Source: WTAW01 sp964540205 (GTDB lineage Bacteria > Acidobacteriota > Aminicenantia > Aminicenantales > Aminicenantaceae). Taken from it: a stretch of DNA of 18,881 nt. Of the stretch, positions 1 to 6,780 are shown one piece after another. The notes under the pieces were generated by a model. The model was not told where the DNA came from, searched no databases, and saw only the letters and a program-made list of their open reading frames with translations. Within the stretch, counting starts at the first letter, position 1; the number at the start of each line of letters is the position of its first letter. Made by a program: the position numbers and the translations under genes. Where the stretch lies: assembly GCA_964540205.1 (NCBI GenBank), contig CAZIMJ010000076.1, positions 1 to 18,881 on the forward strand. The letters are read 5' to 3'.

Positions 1-897
1 GGATCTCCTGATGGACAAAAGGTTCGCTGCATAATTGGATGGTTTGATCCCAGTTTTCAAGACCAACTCGTCGCATGCTTTCTCCTGTTCCTTTTTCATA
101 AACTGAAAAACCAGCCAGCTGAGCGGATTAAACCAGTAAAGGCCCAAGCTTATCCGGGCCAACATTATCACAAGAAAATCTCCTCTCTTAACATGAGAGA
201 GCTCATGATAGAGTGCCGACTCACGTTGTTCTGCAGTCCACGATTTTGATTCAATCGGCATAATAACGACTGGCTTTTGCCAGCCCCATGTTAGTGGGAC
301 TTTGACTTTTTTATTCTGCAAAAGATCCACTTTCTTCTTCACAGAGACTGCCTCTAAAAAACGGTTCAGCAAATGACACCAAAATGAACTTCTTAGGTCT
401 TCGGCTTCGTTTGTAAGCTTATAAGCTCCATACAAGCCAAAGATCTGCATCAATAAAATAAAAATCAATCCGGAAAGCCAGATAACAAGTAAACTGTATC
501 TCATAAGATTCCACAAACGTGTGTCAGTTATTCCAGGCCATGTCGATTGAATACCATTATTACTTCTATGACTTTGAGATTCTTCCGGAGTGTTATCCAT
601 CTTAATTGCCATGGTCTTGGAACTTTGACTAAAAACAGCAACATCCAACGCGGAGGAGATCTTAGTCTTAGTTGTCCAGGATGGGAGCAATCCCGTCTTC
701 CATCCCATATGAACAGTTGAAAGGAGCGGGAAAATGAGCAATCCGATAAGTGAAACAGACAGGATAAAGTGCCTCAACGATGCGGGTTGTTTACGACACA
801 GGTACGCTAGAAAAATGGCGAAAGAAAGCACTAGAGTGCTTTTGATCAAGTATCCAGACAGCAACTCCAGCCAAATAAATTCCGAAAGGAATTCCAT
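1..897 (-). CDS. BlaR1/MecR1-like M56 membrane metallopeptidase (3' end outside window)
   Basis: The gene runs off the left edge; 299 N-terminal codons are visible. Hydrophobic segments lie at about residues 8-33, 44-60 and 130-155, then a cytosolic zinc-protease segment with HELSH at 231-235 and the downstream EKACDEL motif at 272-278, the usual M56 arrangement (HExxH plus a third glutamate ligand). In the BlaR1/MecR1 family an extracellular signal activates the protease, which relieves repression by BlaI. The ATG at 897 lies two bases after the blaI stop codon (TAATAATG) and the SD-like AGAGGGAAG lies inside the end of blaI, so the two are translationally coupled. The loop between segments two and three (about 65-125) is long and polar. 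Whether a penicillin-binding, TonB or other C-terminal sensor domain follows cannot be seen. Confidence 0.88.
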   Translation of the reverse strand, partial: MEFLSEFIWLELLSGYLIKSTLVLSFAIFLAYLCRKQPASLRHFILSVSLIGLLIFPLLSTVHMGWKTGLLPSWTTKTKISSALDVAVFSQSSKTMAIKMDNTPEESQSHRSNNGIQSTWPGITDTRLWNLMRYSLLVIWLSGLIFILLMQIFGLYGAYKLTNEAEDLRSSFWCHLLNRFLEAVSVKKKVDLLQNKKVKVPLTWGWQKPVVIMPIESKSWTAEQRESALYHELSHVKRGDFLVIMLARISLGLYWFNPLSWLVFQFMKKEQEKACDELVLKTGIKPSNYAANLLSIRRS

Positions 898-899
898 TA

Positions 900-1283
900 T
901 TATCTTCCCTCTTTTTTCGCCTCTTCTATCAGATCGAGCAATCGGCGATAGTCCTCCTCGGATAACTGATCTTCGGATAGATCGAGAAGCGCCGCAACCG
1001 CTTCTTCTGTTGAATTGTCAAAGAAAGTCTGAAGAAGATGTTTGAGCGCATTTTCTCTTGCTGTCTTGCGTGGAACAGTTGGGACGAACATGTAACGGGG
1101 GCCATCCTGACTGTGAGAAAGATGTCCCTTCTCTTCCAGAATTCTGAGCAAAGCTCTTACTGCAGAATATGAGGGAGGATTGGGCAGCTTTTCAAGGACT
1201 TGTGCGGCTGATGCATCACCCAATTCATAGATAATATCCATGATCTGCCTTTCCCTTCGGCTTAGGTTTTTATGTCCTTTCAT
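900..1283 (-). CDS. blaI: BlaI/MecI/CopY-family transcriptional repressor
   Basis: A 127-residue winged-helix repressor with the family layout: N-terminal DNA-binding domain (SRRERQIMDIIYELG, then a recognition-helix region SYSAVRALLRILEEKG) and a C-terminal dimerisation helix region ending in an acidic/basic tail. The in-frame ATG at 1298 has no ribosome binding site, whereas the ATG at 1283 is preceded by GGAGAG at seven bases, so I choose 1283. It should bind the three ATGCTA-N6-TAGCAT dyads in its own promoter and be inactivated by the M56 protease encoded immediately downstream. No beta-lactamase or PBP gene is present in the window, so the regulated target, apart from the pair itself, is unknown. 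Confidence 0.92.
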   Translation of the reverse strand: MKGHKNLSRRERQIMDIIYELGDASAAQVLEKLPNPPSYSAVRALLRILEEKGHLSHSQDGPRYMFVPTVPRKTARENALKHLLQTFFDNSTEEAVAALLDLSEDQLSEEDYRRLLDLIEEAKKEGR

Positions 1284-1314
1284 TGAATTGCTCTCCATTT
1301 TATTTTGTGAAAAA

Positions 1315-1391
1315 ATGCTGAATTTTTAGCATGCTAAAATTATAGCATCCATTTTTTTCCATGTCAATATAAAATGCTATTTTTTTAGCAT
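1315..1391. promoter_or_regulatory. Three-copy operator array, ATGCTA-N6-TAGCAT
   Basis: Three 18-bp dyads share the same half-sites and six-base spacer: 1315-1332 (one mismatch, ATGCTG), 1331-1348 (perfect) and 1374-1391 (perfect). The first two overlap by two bases, generating the 16-bp palindrome TTTTAGCATGCTAAAA at 1324-1339. One copy covers the -10 box, one covers the start site, one lies upstream of the -35. The dyad symmetry and position fit a BlaI-type dimer operator; the sequence differs from the TACA/TGTA core known for staphylococcal BlaI/MecI and CopY. Assignment to this BlaI is inference from position. Confidence 0.75.
1339..1367 (-). promoter_or_regulatory. Sigma-70 promoter of blaI-blaR1
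   Basis: On the minus strand TTGACA (1367-1362) and TATAAT (1344-1339) are separated by exactly 17 bases: a perfect consensus promoter. Predicted transcription start is about 1331-1333, some 50 bases before the chosen blaI start. The -10 box lies inside one of the blaI operator dyads, so repression by occlusion is expected. Confidence 0.85.
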
Positions 1392-1521
1392 TTTTTATTA
1401 AATTTTTTTTATTTGTTTTCATCTCTCTAAAAAATATCTCTATACATGTATCTCTCCTCTCTTATTTAATCCTGTTAACTACAGACAACTTTAGAAAGTT
1501 GCACAACTTTTTTTTGTATTC

Positions 1522-2751
1522 TCAATACAAAAGGTGTGGCTTTCTAAGGTTTCTAAAAACATCAAGGCCAGCATAGAATTTGTTCATAATTTCTGAAACA
1601 TCTTGATGGCCTTCCAGCTCCTCTCTCACTTTTGCAGTTCCCATGATCTTGTCAAAATACTCAGTGTGGAACAGGAATTGCTCGGTATTCATATCCATTA
1701 GAGTCTGAATGATATGCATTGACGTTTCAAAAGGTTTAAAACGATTCCTATCCATCACATGGATTTGGGCTCCCCCACAGACTTTGCCTTGATATTTTGA
1801 GAGTCCCGGAGTGAACCAGACTTCCCGAAACCGAACACCCGAGAGTTTGAGACCATTGAGTACCTTGGTAAGTTGGGTGCCGTCGATCCATGGAGCGCCA
1901 AATAGCTCAAAGGGTTTTGTGGTTCCCCGGCCTTCTGAGACATTTGTCCCTTCGAGAAAGACCTGTCCCGGGTAGACGGTTACTGTTTCTAACGAAGGCA
2001 TGTTCGGTGATGGAAAAATCCACGGCATCGCAGTCTCATCAAACCACATGGGTCTCTCCCATCCCATCATGGGGATGACGGTAAGGTTAGTTTTCTTAGA
2101 CAGGAAATTTGCATTAAAAAGTCGCGCTAGCTCCCCGACAGTCATTCCATGTCGTACGGGGATGGGATAGAGCCCGACAAAAGAACTGTACTTCGGATAT
2201 TCCAGGATCGGTCCTTCCATGTCGATACCGTTGATCGGATTGGGGCGGTCCAACACGATAAATTCTTTGTTGTTCTCTGCACATGTCTGCATAACATATG
2301 CCATTGTAGCGATATAGGTGTAGATTCGAGTCCCCACATCCTGGATATCGAATACTAACACATCGATGTTTTCAACCATTGAAGGCTCGATAAGTTTACC
2401 CTCATCGACCGTGTCAAAGGACCGCATGGATTTGTCGATGTTCGCCAGCATGTCCGGATCGGCTTTCTGGGACTGGCCATAGAGGCTGAACACAGGGATA
2501 TCGAGTTTTTCATCCCTGTTATAAGGGACGTATTCCCCGGCCTGTGCATCTCCTCGGACGCCGTGTTCGGGCCCATAGAGGGCAACAAGATGGATTTCAG
2601 AGGTTTTTGCAAAAAGGGTTATGGTACTGATGACGTTAGAATCTGTTCCAGTCGGGTTTGTGATCAGTCCCACCCGCTTGGACTTCACCAGATCCAGGTA
2701 TTTTTCTAGAAAAACCTCTACACCCAGCTTTACAATTGATCGGTGTGTCAT
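1522..2751 (-). CDS. namZ: DUF1343 / NamZ-type exo-beta-N-acetylmuramidase
   Basis: A 409-residue protein of the DUF1343 family, whose characterised member Bacillus NamZ (YbbC) removes N-acetylmuramic acid from non-reducing ends of peptidoglycan fragments. Family motifs are in order: GPEHGVRGDAQAG (60-72), FDIQDVGTRIYTY (134-146), LDRPNPI (167-173), HGMTVGELA (201-209), PSPNMP (247-252) and FLEGTNVSEGRGT (265-277). Length is close to the usual 390-430. No signal peptide is present, and upstream in-frame stops (TAG, TGA) exclude a longer ATG/GTG/TTG start. The ribosome binding site is weak. It lies 66 bp after the methyltransferase gene, probably in the same transcript. Role in muropeptide recycling or scavenging is inferred. 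Confidence 0.87.
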   Translation of the reverse strand: MTHRSIVKLGVEVFLEKYLDLVKSKRVGLITNPTGTDSNVISTITLFAKTSEIHLVALYGPEHGVRGDAQAGEYVPYNRDEKLDIPVFSLYGQSQKADPDMLANIDKSMRSFDTVDEGKLIEPSMVENIDVLVFDIQDVGTRIYTYIATMAYVMQTCAENNKEFIVLDRPNPINGIDMEGPILEYPKYSSFVGLYPIPVRHGMTVGELARLFNANFLSKKTNLTVIPMMGWERPMWFDETAMPWIFPSPNMPSLETVTVYPGQVFLEGTNVSEGRGTTKPFELFGAPWIDGTQLTKVLNGLKLSGVRFREVWFTPGLSKYQGKVCGGAQIHVMDRNRFKPFETSMHIIQTLMDMNTEQFLFHTEYFDKIMGTAKVREELEGHQDVSEIMNKFYAGLDVFRNLRKPHLLY

Positions 2752-2817
2752 TTTAGTGGTCCAAATAGCCCCGTTTCGAGAATGCAGTCAGATCTATTCC
2801 TCGCATCTTAGAATTAA

Positions 2818-3726
2818 TCACTTCATTTTTTCATACAAAGATCTCATAAAGGAGACGACATCAATGGGTTCCACTGTCGAAGGATCGCGGACTGCTCTCC
2901 ACGTACCCTTTATCTCTTGTGGACCCCTATTCCATGTGGCTGTCCCCGTGATAACATCTCCCAGGACTTTTCCTTCGAAAAACATGGGGAGAACTTCCCC
3001 GCCTTTTTGAAGGTCCAGTTCAAACTGGACGTGACTGCCACTCAGCTTTGCATTTTTAATGTATTTACGAGATCCTTCTAAAATAACGGCCCCTACAACA
3101 TACTGGTACACCTGTTCCAGTTGCATCGTGAATGGAGTTCTGTCTCGAAATTCAGTAATGGATAATTCCCACCGGCCGATAACGTTTGCAGGTACAATCC
3201 AGTGATAGACCCAGTGATGTCTTTCACCGATCACCACTACTGTTTTCTGATCCGCTATCCACTCGTTCATCCCGAAATCGTGGGAGATCACACGTGTTCC
3301 CGGTCTAAGCTCTGTGAGCAACTTTGGCCGCAACTGAAGGTTGAGCATGGGGAGAAGATATAGAGTGACAACAGTGGCTTCGCGAATATCAGTCTGAAAG
3401 AGGTCTTGTTCTAGAAATTGAACCAAGTGATCCACTCCAACTTCGGATGCGTTTTGTCTGCTTTCCTTGATACGTTGAGGATCGATGTCTATCCCGACAC
3501 CACGGGAGCCCACTTTTTGAGCTGCCAGTATGATGATGCGGCCGTCTCCACATCCGAGGTCATAGATCAGGTCATCCTTGTGGATATCCCCCACACGGAG
3601 CATTTCCTCAACCACTCGATTGGGCGTAGGAACGAAGATCACATCGGGCTGTTTGGTCTGCCATCCATCCGCGTTCAGGCAACCCAACACAGCCAGGATC
3701 ACAAAAAGGAATCTTCGCTTCTTCAT
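2818..3726 (-). CDS. Lipoprotein-like SAM-dependent methyltransferase-fold protein
   Basis: 302 residues from the ATG at 3726 (an in-frame GTG lies three codons earlier at 3735; neither has a strong SD). The N-terminus MKKRRFLFVILAVLGC has a charged n-region, a hydrophobic core and a cysteine in lipobox context (AVLGC), so export and lipidation are predicted. A class I methyltransferase core follows: motif I DLGCGDGR (about 56-63 from this start), a GIDIDP acidic loop (about 78-83), and LLPMLNLQLRPKLLTELRPG in the post-II/post-III region. After about residue 195 there is a separate beta-rich C-terminal domain ending in an IKGTWRAVRDPST stretch. Substrate is unknown. An extracytoplasmic methyltransferase is odd because SAM is cytosolic. 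It sits 46 bp after the exported hypothetical gene and upstream of namZ. Confidence 0.8.
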   Translation of the reverse strand: MKKRRFLFVILAVLGCLNADGWQTKQPDVIFVPTPNRVVEEMLRVGDIHKDDLIYDLGCGDGRIIILAAQKVGSRGVGIDIDPQRIKESRQNASEVGVDHLVQFLEQDLFQTDIREATVVTLYLLPMLNLQLRPKLLTELRPGTRVISHDFGMNEWIADQKTVVVIGERHHWVYHWIVPANVIGRWELSITEFRDRTPFTMQLEQVYQYVVGAVILEGSRKYIKNAKLSGSHVQFELDLQKGGEVLPMFFEGKVLGDVITGTATWNRGPQEIKGTWRAVRDPSTVEPIDVVSFMRSLYEKMK

Positions 3727-3772
3727 TGAGTGCACGGCCTATAGGAGCTTTAAATCTCGATCTAAATGATTA

Positions 3773-4603
3773 CTAATTGCTGGCGAGCTGCACATCCACC
3801 CAAAAATCATATTTTTTAGGAGATTGCCGTCCTCTTGAGGACCCGGATTGTAAGCGCCGCTCTCCTGTTTGTCCTCCAGATTTGGCATCATCGGGCATCT
3901 CTCCCTCAGTACGGCCATGCAACCGATTCATGCGTGCCTGCTTCATAGCCTCTGTCATTCCGCCCCATTCGAATCCAACTTTTATCTGTTTTCCTGCCTC
4001 GGTGCTGATACCAGGTGCCAACTCGGCGACTCTAACCAGGGGGACAGCAAATTCAAAAGCTACGTTTTTTTCTTGATCCTGATGGATTCTGTATACCGCA
4101 GGTTTGGCATCCGCAGGAGCTTCTGGAGCGTTTTCTTTAGCCTTTTTATTGATAACATCGAAATCGAAAATGACATAGTTGGGATTAGCAAGAATATTGC
4201 TTTTGTCTGCATCGGGAAGAGGACCTTTTTGTTTTTCCAGCATAGTGATATACTTTTGGGCAGAAATTCTTTTTTGGATGAAATTTATCCCATAATCCTT
4301 CTTCTTTTTACCCTCGAGATTGAAGTAGATAGTCATTCCTGTTTGATTGATCGAACTCAAATATAGGCGATCTTTAAAAATAAAAAAAACGTAGAGATAA
4401 TCTACGTCGTTCATGAAAGCATAATCAACCTGGACTTTCTTTTCAAAAGTCAGAACCACTCCTTGCCAATCGACATTTGTGCCATCAATGCGTAATGGTG
4501 AAAGACACCATGTGCTGGTAACGATTTTGTCTTTTGCTACTCCAACTGTAAAGATAACTCCCACGGCAATCACAATCAAAAAGAATTTCGTCGTTTTTCT
4601 CAT
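3773..4603 (-). CDS. Exported hypothetical protein, CBM9/DOMON-like
   Basis: Starting at the ATG at 4603, preceded by GGAGGC five bases away (the in-frame ATG at 4639 lacks this), the product has 276 residues with a classical signal peptide (MRKTTKFFLIVIAVGVIFTVGVA then KDK). The mature part opens with LSPLRIDGTNVDW and continues with beta-strand-like segments, including VDYAFMNDVDYLYVFFIF and GMTIYFNLEGKKKKDYGINF. This resembles family 9 carbohydrate-binding/DOMON-like sandwich proteins, an assignment I make from pattern only. The C-terminal region from about 225 is rich in Arg, Gly, Ser and Gln (low complexity) before a final beta-strand-like KKYDFWVDVQLASN. First gene of the cluster with the methyltransferase and namZ; function unknown. 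Confidence 0.75.
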   Translation of the reverse strand: MRKTTKFFLIVIAVGVIFTVGVAKDKIVTSTWCLSPLRIDGTNVDWQGVVLTFEKKVQVDYAFMNDVDYLYVFFIFKDRLYLSSINQTGMTIYFNLEGKKKKDYGINFIQKRISAQKYITMLEKQKGPLPDADKSNILANPNYVIFDFDVINKKAKENAPEAPADAKPAVYRIHQDQEKNVAFEFAVPLVRVAELAPGISTEAGKQIKVGFEWGGMTEAMKQARMNRLHGRTEGEMPDDAKSGGQTGERRLQSGSSRGRQSPKKYDFWVDVQLASN

Positions 4604-4654
4604 TTTTGCCTCCATGATATCCAGGAAATTACACCTCACTTTTATTGATGATAC

Positions 4655-4683
4655 ATTATAACAAATCTTCCCGATGGAGTGAA
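4655..4683 (-). promoter_or_regulatory. Putative promoter of the exported-protein/methyltransferase/namZ cluster
   Basis: Minus strand TTCACT (4683-4678), 17 bases, TATAAT (4660-4655). The -10 is perfect, the -35 matches four of six. Start site would be about 4648, leaving a leader of roughly 45 bases to the SD-backed ATG at 4603. Confidence 0.6.
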
Positions 4684-4812
4684 TTCCAGTGTATAAGAGC
4701 CTTTCATCTCCGAGTTTTAAACATGAGATTTTCGTATAAGATATAAAGAGGATGAAAAATTAGCTGATTATTGAAATATTGGAATGAATTAACAACTCGA
4801 CAAAATAAATAA

Positions 4813-5145
4813 TGGCTCCTCGGGTAGGACTCGAACCTACAACCTAGTGGTTACAAGAACCCCAGAATTTCTCCTGGGCTTGGACTATCTCATCACCCGC
4901 TTCGGTAGACCGAAGGGAGGGTGTCGGGCGCTTCCCTCAAGCTATGCTCAGGGTACGAGCTCTCGCTCTAGTCTCTGCACCTTCCCTGACTTTTTCAACA
5001 CCGCCAGGGCTTGGCTCAGGATTACCATTTTCCGTGACATGCGGAAGGAAGGCTTCCCTGAGTTCACCCGATTTTTCAACCACGATTTCTCGTGGAAGCT
5101 GCAATTTATTACAGCCACCCGCTCTGCCAATTGAGCTACCGAGGA
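4813..5145 (-). tRNA. tRNA-Asn(GUU), interrupted by a group I intron in the anticodon
   Basis: The 5' exon is 5145-5111 (35 nt) and the 3' exon 4853-4813 (41 nt), giving a standard 76-nt class I tRNA after splicing. Acceptor TCCTCGG pairs with CCGAGGA; U8-A9; D-stem GCTC/GAGC; anticodon stem GGTGG/CCACT (one G-U pair); spliced loop CTGTTAA with anticodon GTT; variable loop AGGTT; T-arm GTAGG-TTCGAGT-CCTAC; discriminator G; encoded CCA. Acceptor ends and anticodon loop agree with bacterial tRNA-Asn. The intron sits between nucleotides 35 and 36 (GU^U). The unspliced gene would be missed or misread by a simple tRNA search. It has its own promoter overlapping the end of the upstream ATPase gene. 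Confidence 0.92.
4854..5110 (-). ncRNA. Group I self-splicing intron (IC3-like), 257 nt, no ORF
   Basis: Core elements seen on the minus strand: P1 is formed by exon GCTGT and intron GCAGC with the U-G wobble at the 5' splice site; P2 is a hairpin with GAAA loop (5095-5080); element P (GAACTCAGGGAAG, 5065-5053) pairs with element Q (AATCCTGAGCCAAGCC, about 5024-5009) as P4; element R (GTGCAGAGACTAGAGC, 4981-4966) pairs with S (GAGATAGTCCA, 4891-4881) as P7; a stable hairpin CTTCGG-TCTA-CCGAAG (4915-4900) fits P8; CCCAG/CTGGG (4878-4861) fits P9. The intron ends in G (4854), the expected omega-G. The Q and R motifs strongly resemble those of the cyanobacterial tRNA-Leu(UAA) intron. ORFs crossing it are incidental; there is no homing endonuclease. 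Confidence 0.92.
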
Positions 5146-5156
5146 GCAGATCCATT

Positions 5157-5185
5157 AATTTAGCAAAAATTGGGAAGAATATCAA
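5157..5185 (-). promoter_or_regulatory. Putative promoter of the tRNA-Asn gene
   Basis: Minus strand TTGATA (5185-5180), 17 bases, TAAATT (5162-5157). The predicted start, about 5150, is only a few bases before the mature tRNA 5' end at 5145. The -35 box directly abuts the stop codon of the upstream ATPase gene, so the tRNA can be transcribed independently of, or together with, that operon. Confidence 0.5.
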
Positions 5186-5932
5186 TCAAAAACGATAGCC
5201 GGCTTGTTTGATCTTTTTCCGGTAGTCGTCACCCTCCATCTCCACGATCTTGCACATCTCGTAGAGCCTAGACCGGAGGCGCACGCCTATCCTATCCACC
5301 AGCGAATCCCCTTTCCTTTTAAAAAATGATTCCCTGTTGTCTTCCTCTTCTTCCTCTTGATCGAGATAATTGGATGTGAAGATGGTCAGCTTTTTATTGT
5401 TGTAACGGTTGTTGATGATATAAAAGATCGTCTCTTCAACCCAAGCTGTCGTCCTTTTGGCACCCAACTCATCCAGAACCAGAACTTCCTTATCGAAGAT
5501 CTGAGAAAATATATCCGAATCAGATAAAGGGGAATCCGGGGAGTAGGTACTCTGTATCTTTCGAATCAGGTCTCGAAAGTCTATAAAATAGCATCGCGCT
5601 TTTTTCTCTTTGATCAATTCTTGAATTGTGGCAATGGCCAAATGAGTCTTTCCCACACCGCAGGGCCCAATAAAGAGAAGCCCTACGTCCTGAACGGGAT
5701 AATTTTTTACAAATTGTTTCGATATTTTCAGAGCATGCCGGTGCGAGTCGTTATGGATCTCAAAATTGTCAAAGCTGCATTGAGTGTATCTTCGCGGGAT
5801 GTTTGATTGTTCAAGGAGGATATCCGCCTGTCTGTCTAAAAAACATTTGCAACGCTTGGCAACACTACGACCGTCAATGTTATCTATTAACCATCCAGTC
5901 CCCTGACAATGTTCACAATATAAATTATCCAT
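5186..5932 (-). CDS. DnaC/DnaI/IstB-like AAA+ ATPase with N-terminal zinc-binding cysteines
   Basis: 248 residues. An N-terminal CxxC (C6, C9) and CxC (C28, C30) form a likely zinc site. The AAA+ domain follows: Walker A GPCGVGKTH (89-97), Walker B LVLDELG (150-156), sensor-1 TSN (186-188) and an arginine-rich VDRIGVRLRSRLYE segment (212-224) fitting the arginine finger. An acidic run EEEEED lies at 193-198. This is the layout of DnaI/DnaC-type replicative helicase loaders; IstB transposition helpers share the fold, but no istA or IS ends are nearby. Its ATG overlaps the sigma factor stop by one base (TGATG), indicating translational coupling at the end of the chaperone operon. Which helicase it serves is unknown. 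Confidence 0.83.
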   Translation of the reverse strand: MDNLYCEHCQGTGWLIDNIDGRSVAKRCKCFLDRQADILLEQSNIPRRYTQCSFDNFEIHNDSHRHALKISKQFVKNYPVQDVGLLFIGPCGVGKTHLAIATIQELIKEKKARCYFIDFRDLIRKIQSTYSPDSPLSDSDIFSQIFDKEVLVLDELGAKRTTAWVEETIFYIINNRYNNKKLTIFTSNYLDQEEEEEDNRESFFKRKGDSLVDRIGVRLRSRLYEMCKIVEMEGDDYRKKIKQAGYRF

Positions 5933-6780
5933 CAGTTCAAGTAACCCCTGAGCTGTTGCACCTTGTGTGAATGAGAGAGCTTTCTCATCGCCTTTTTCTC
6001 GATCTGTCTGATCCTTTCTCTAGTCAGATCAAGTCTATTCCCAATCTCTTGAAGAGTGTGGGCCCGGTCATCTTCGAGTCCGAATCTTAATTTTAGCACA
6101 AGAGCCTCTTTATCATCCAATTCTTTAAGAATATTCCTGATCTGCTCCTCGATGGAGTTTTTTATGATCTGGTACTCGACAGAAGGTGTCAAGCTGTCCT
6201 TTATCCGGTCACCGACCTCCATATCATCATCGTAGTATTTATCGCTCAATGAGATATCCCGACTGCTCAATATCTCCCAGTCTTCGACGTTTTCTACTTT
6301 TGTCTTCAACCTTGCCGCCAGCTCTTCTCTTGTCGGATCTCGTTTGAATTCCTTTTTCATTTGGGAGCGTGTTTTTTTCATCTCTGAAATCTGATCAGAG
6401 AGTTTTTGTGGAAGGTGATAGATCCTTGAATACTTGGAGAGGGTATGGATCACAGCCTGTCTGATCCACCAAACGGCATAGGATATAAACTTGACGTTTT
6501 TCGAGGGATCAAACCTCTTTGCTGCCTCGATAAGCCCGAGATTTCCCTCATTGATCAGGTCGAGAAGACTCAGTCCCATACCTCTGTATTTCTTCACATA
6601 GGAAACAACAAAACGTAGATTCGATTCGGTCAGTTTTTTCAGAGCCTCTTTATCACCCTCTTGGATCCGTTTTCCCAATTCCTTTTCTTCTTTCGGCGTG
6701 AGGAGCGGAAATTTGGCAATCCTCTGGAGATATCGTTTCAAGTTTTTGAACTCGAGGGAGTCCTGATATCCTTTGGTCAT
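5932..6780 (-). CDS. RNA polymerase sigma-70 family factor (RpoD/RpoH-like, no region 1.1)
   Basis: 282 residues with region 1.2 (about 8-40), region 2 (45-115: NLRFVVSYVKKY, DLINEGNLGLIEAAKRFDP, YAVWWIRQAV), region 3 (118-195) and region 4 with helix-turn-helix TLQEIGNRLDLTRERIRQIE (242-261). It lacks region 1.1 and the non-conserved insertion of housekeeping RpoD, and the segment after WWIRQAV reads IHTLSKYSRIYHLPQKLSD rather than the usual primary-sigma TRAIA..RTIRIP, so a group 2 or group 3 (for example heat-shock) factor is more likely than the primary sigma. Its ATG overlaps the hspR stop by four bases (ATGA) and its stop overlaps the next ATG. Placement in an HspR-controlled operon suggests stress-linked expression. 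Confidence 0.88.
   Translation of the reverse strand: MTKGYQDSLEFKNLKRYLQRIAKFPLLTPKEEKELGKRIQEGDKEALKKLTESNLRFVVSYVKKYRGMGLSLLDLINEGNLGLIEAAKRFDPSKNVKFISYAVWWIRQAVIHTLSKYSRIYHLPQKLSDQISEMKKTRSQMKKEFKRDPTREELAARLKTKVENVEDWEILSSRDISLSDKYYDDDMEVGDRIKDSLTPSVEYQIIKNSIEEQIRNILKELDDKEALVLKLRFGLEDDRAHTLQEIGNRLDLTRERIRQIEKKAMRKLSHSHKVQQLRGYLN

Noticed and set aside
734..1045. 103-codon plus-strand ORF
   Set aside because: It lies antisense to the blaR1/blaI junction, where both minus-strand frames carry clear family motifs.
1486..1515. CAACTTT/AAAGTTG repeats followed by eight T on the plus strand, terminator-like
   Set aside because: No plus-strand gene precedes it, and on the minus strand, where namZ ends, no T-run follows the hairpin. 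The stem is also AT-rich and weak.
4847..5198. Several 60-95 codon ORFs on both strands
   Set aside because: They lie across the tRNA exons and the group I intron and are explained by RNA structure; none has an SD or a recognisable domain.
5186..5932. IstB transposition helper as the identity of the ATPase
   Set aside because: There is no istA transposase and no IS inverted repeats, and the gene is coupled to the sigma factor; the N-terminal cysteines also fit DnaI-type loaders better.
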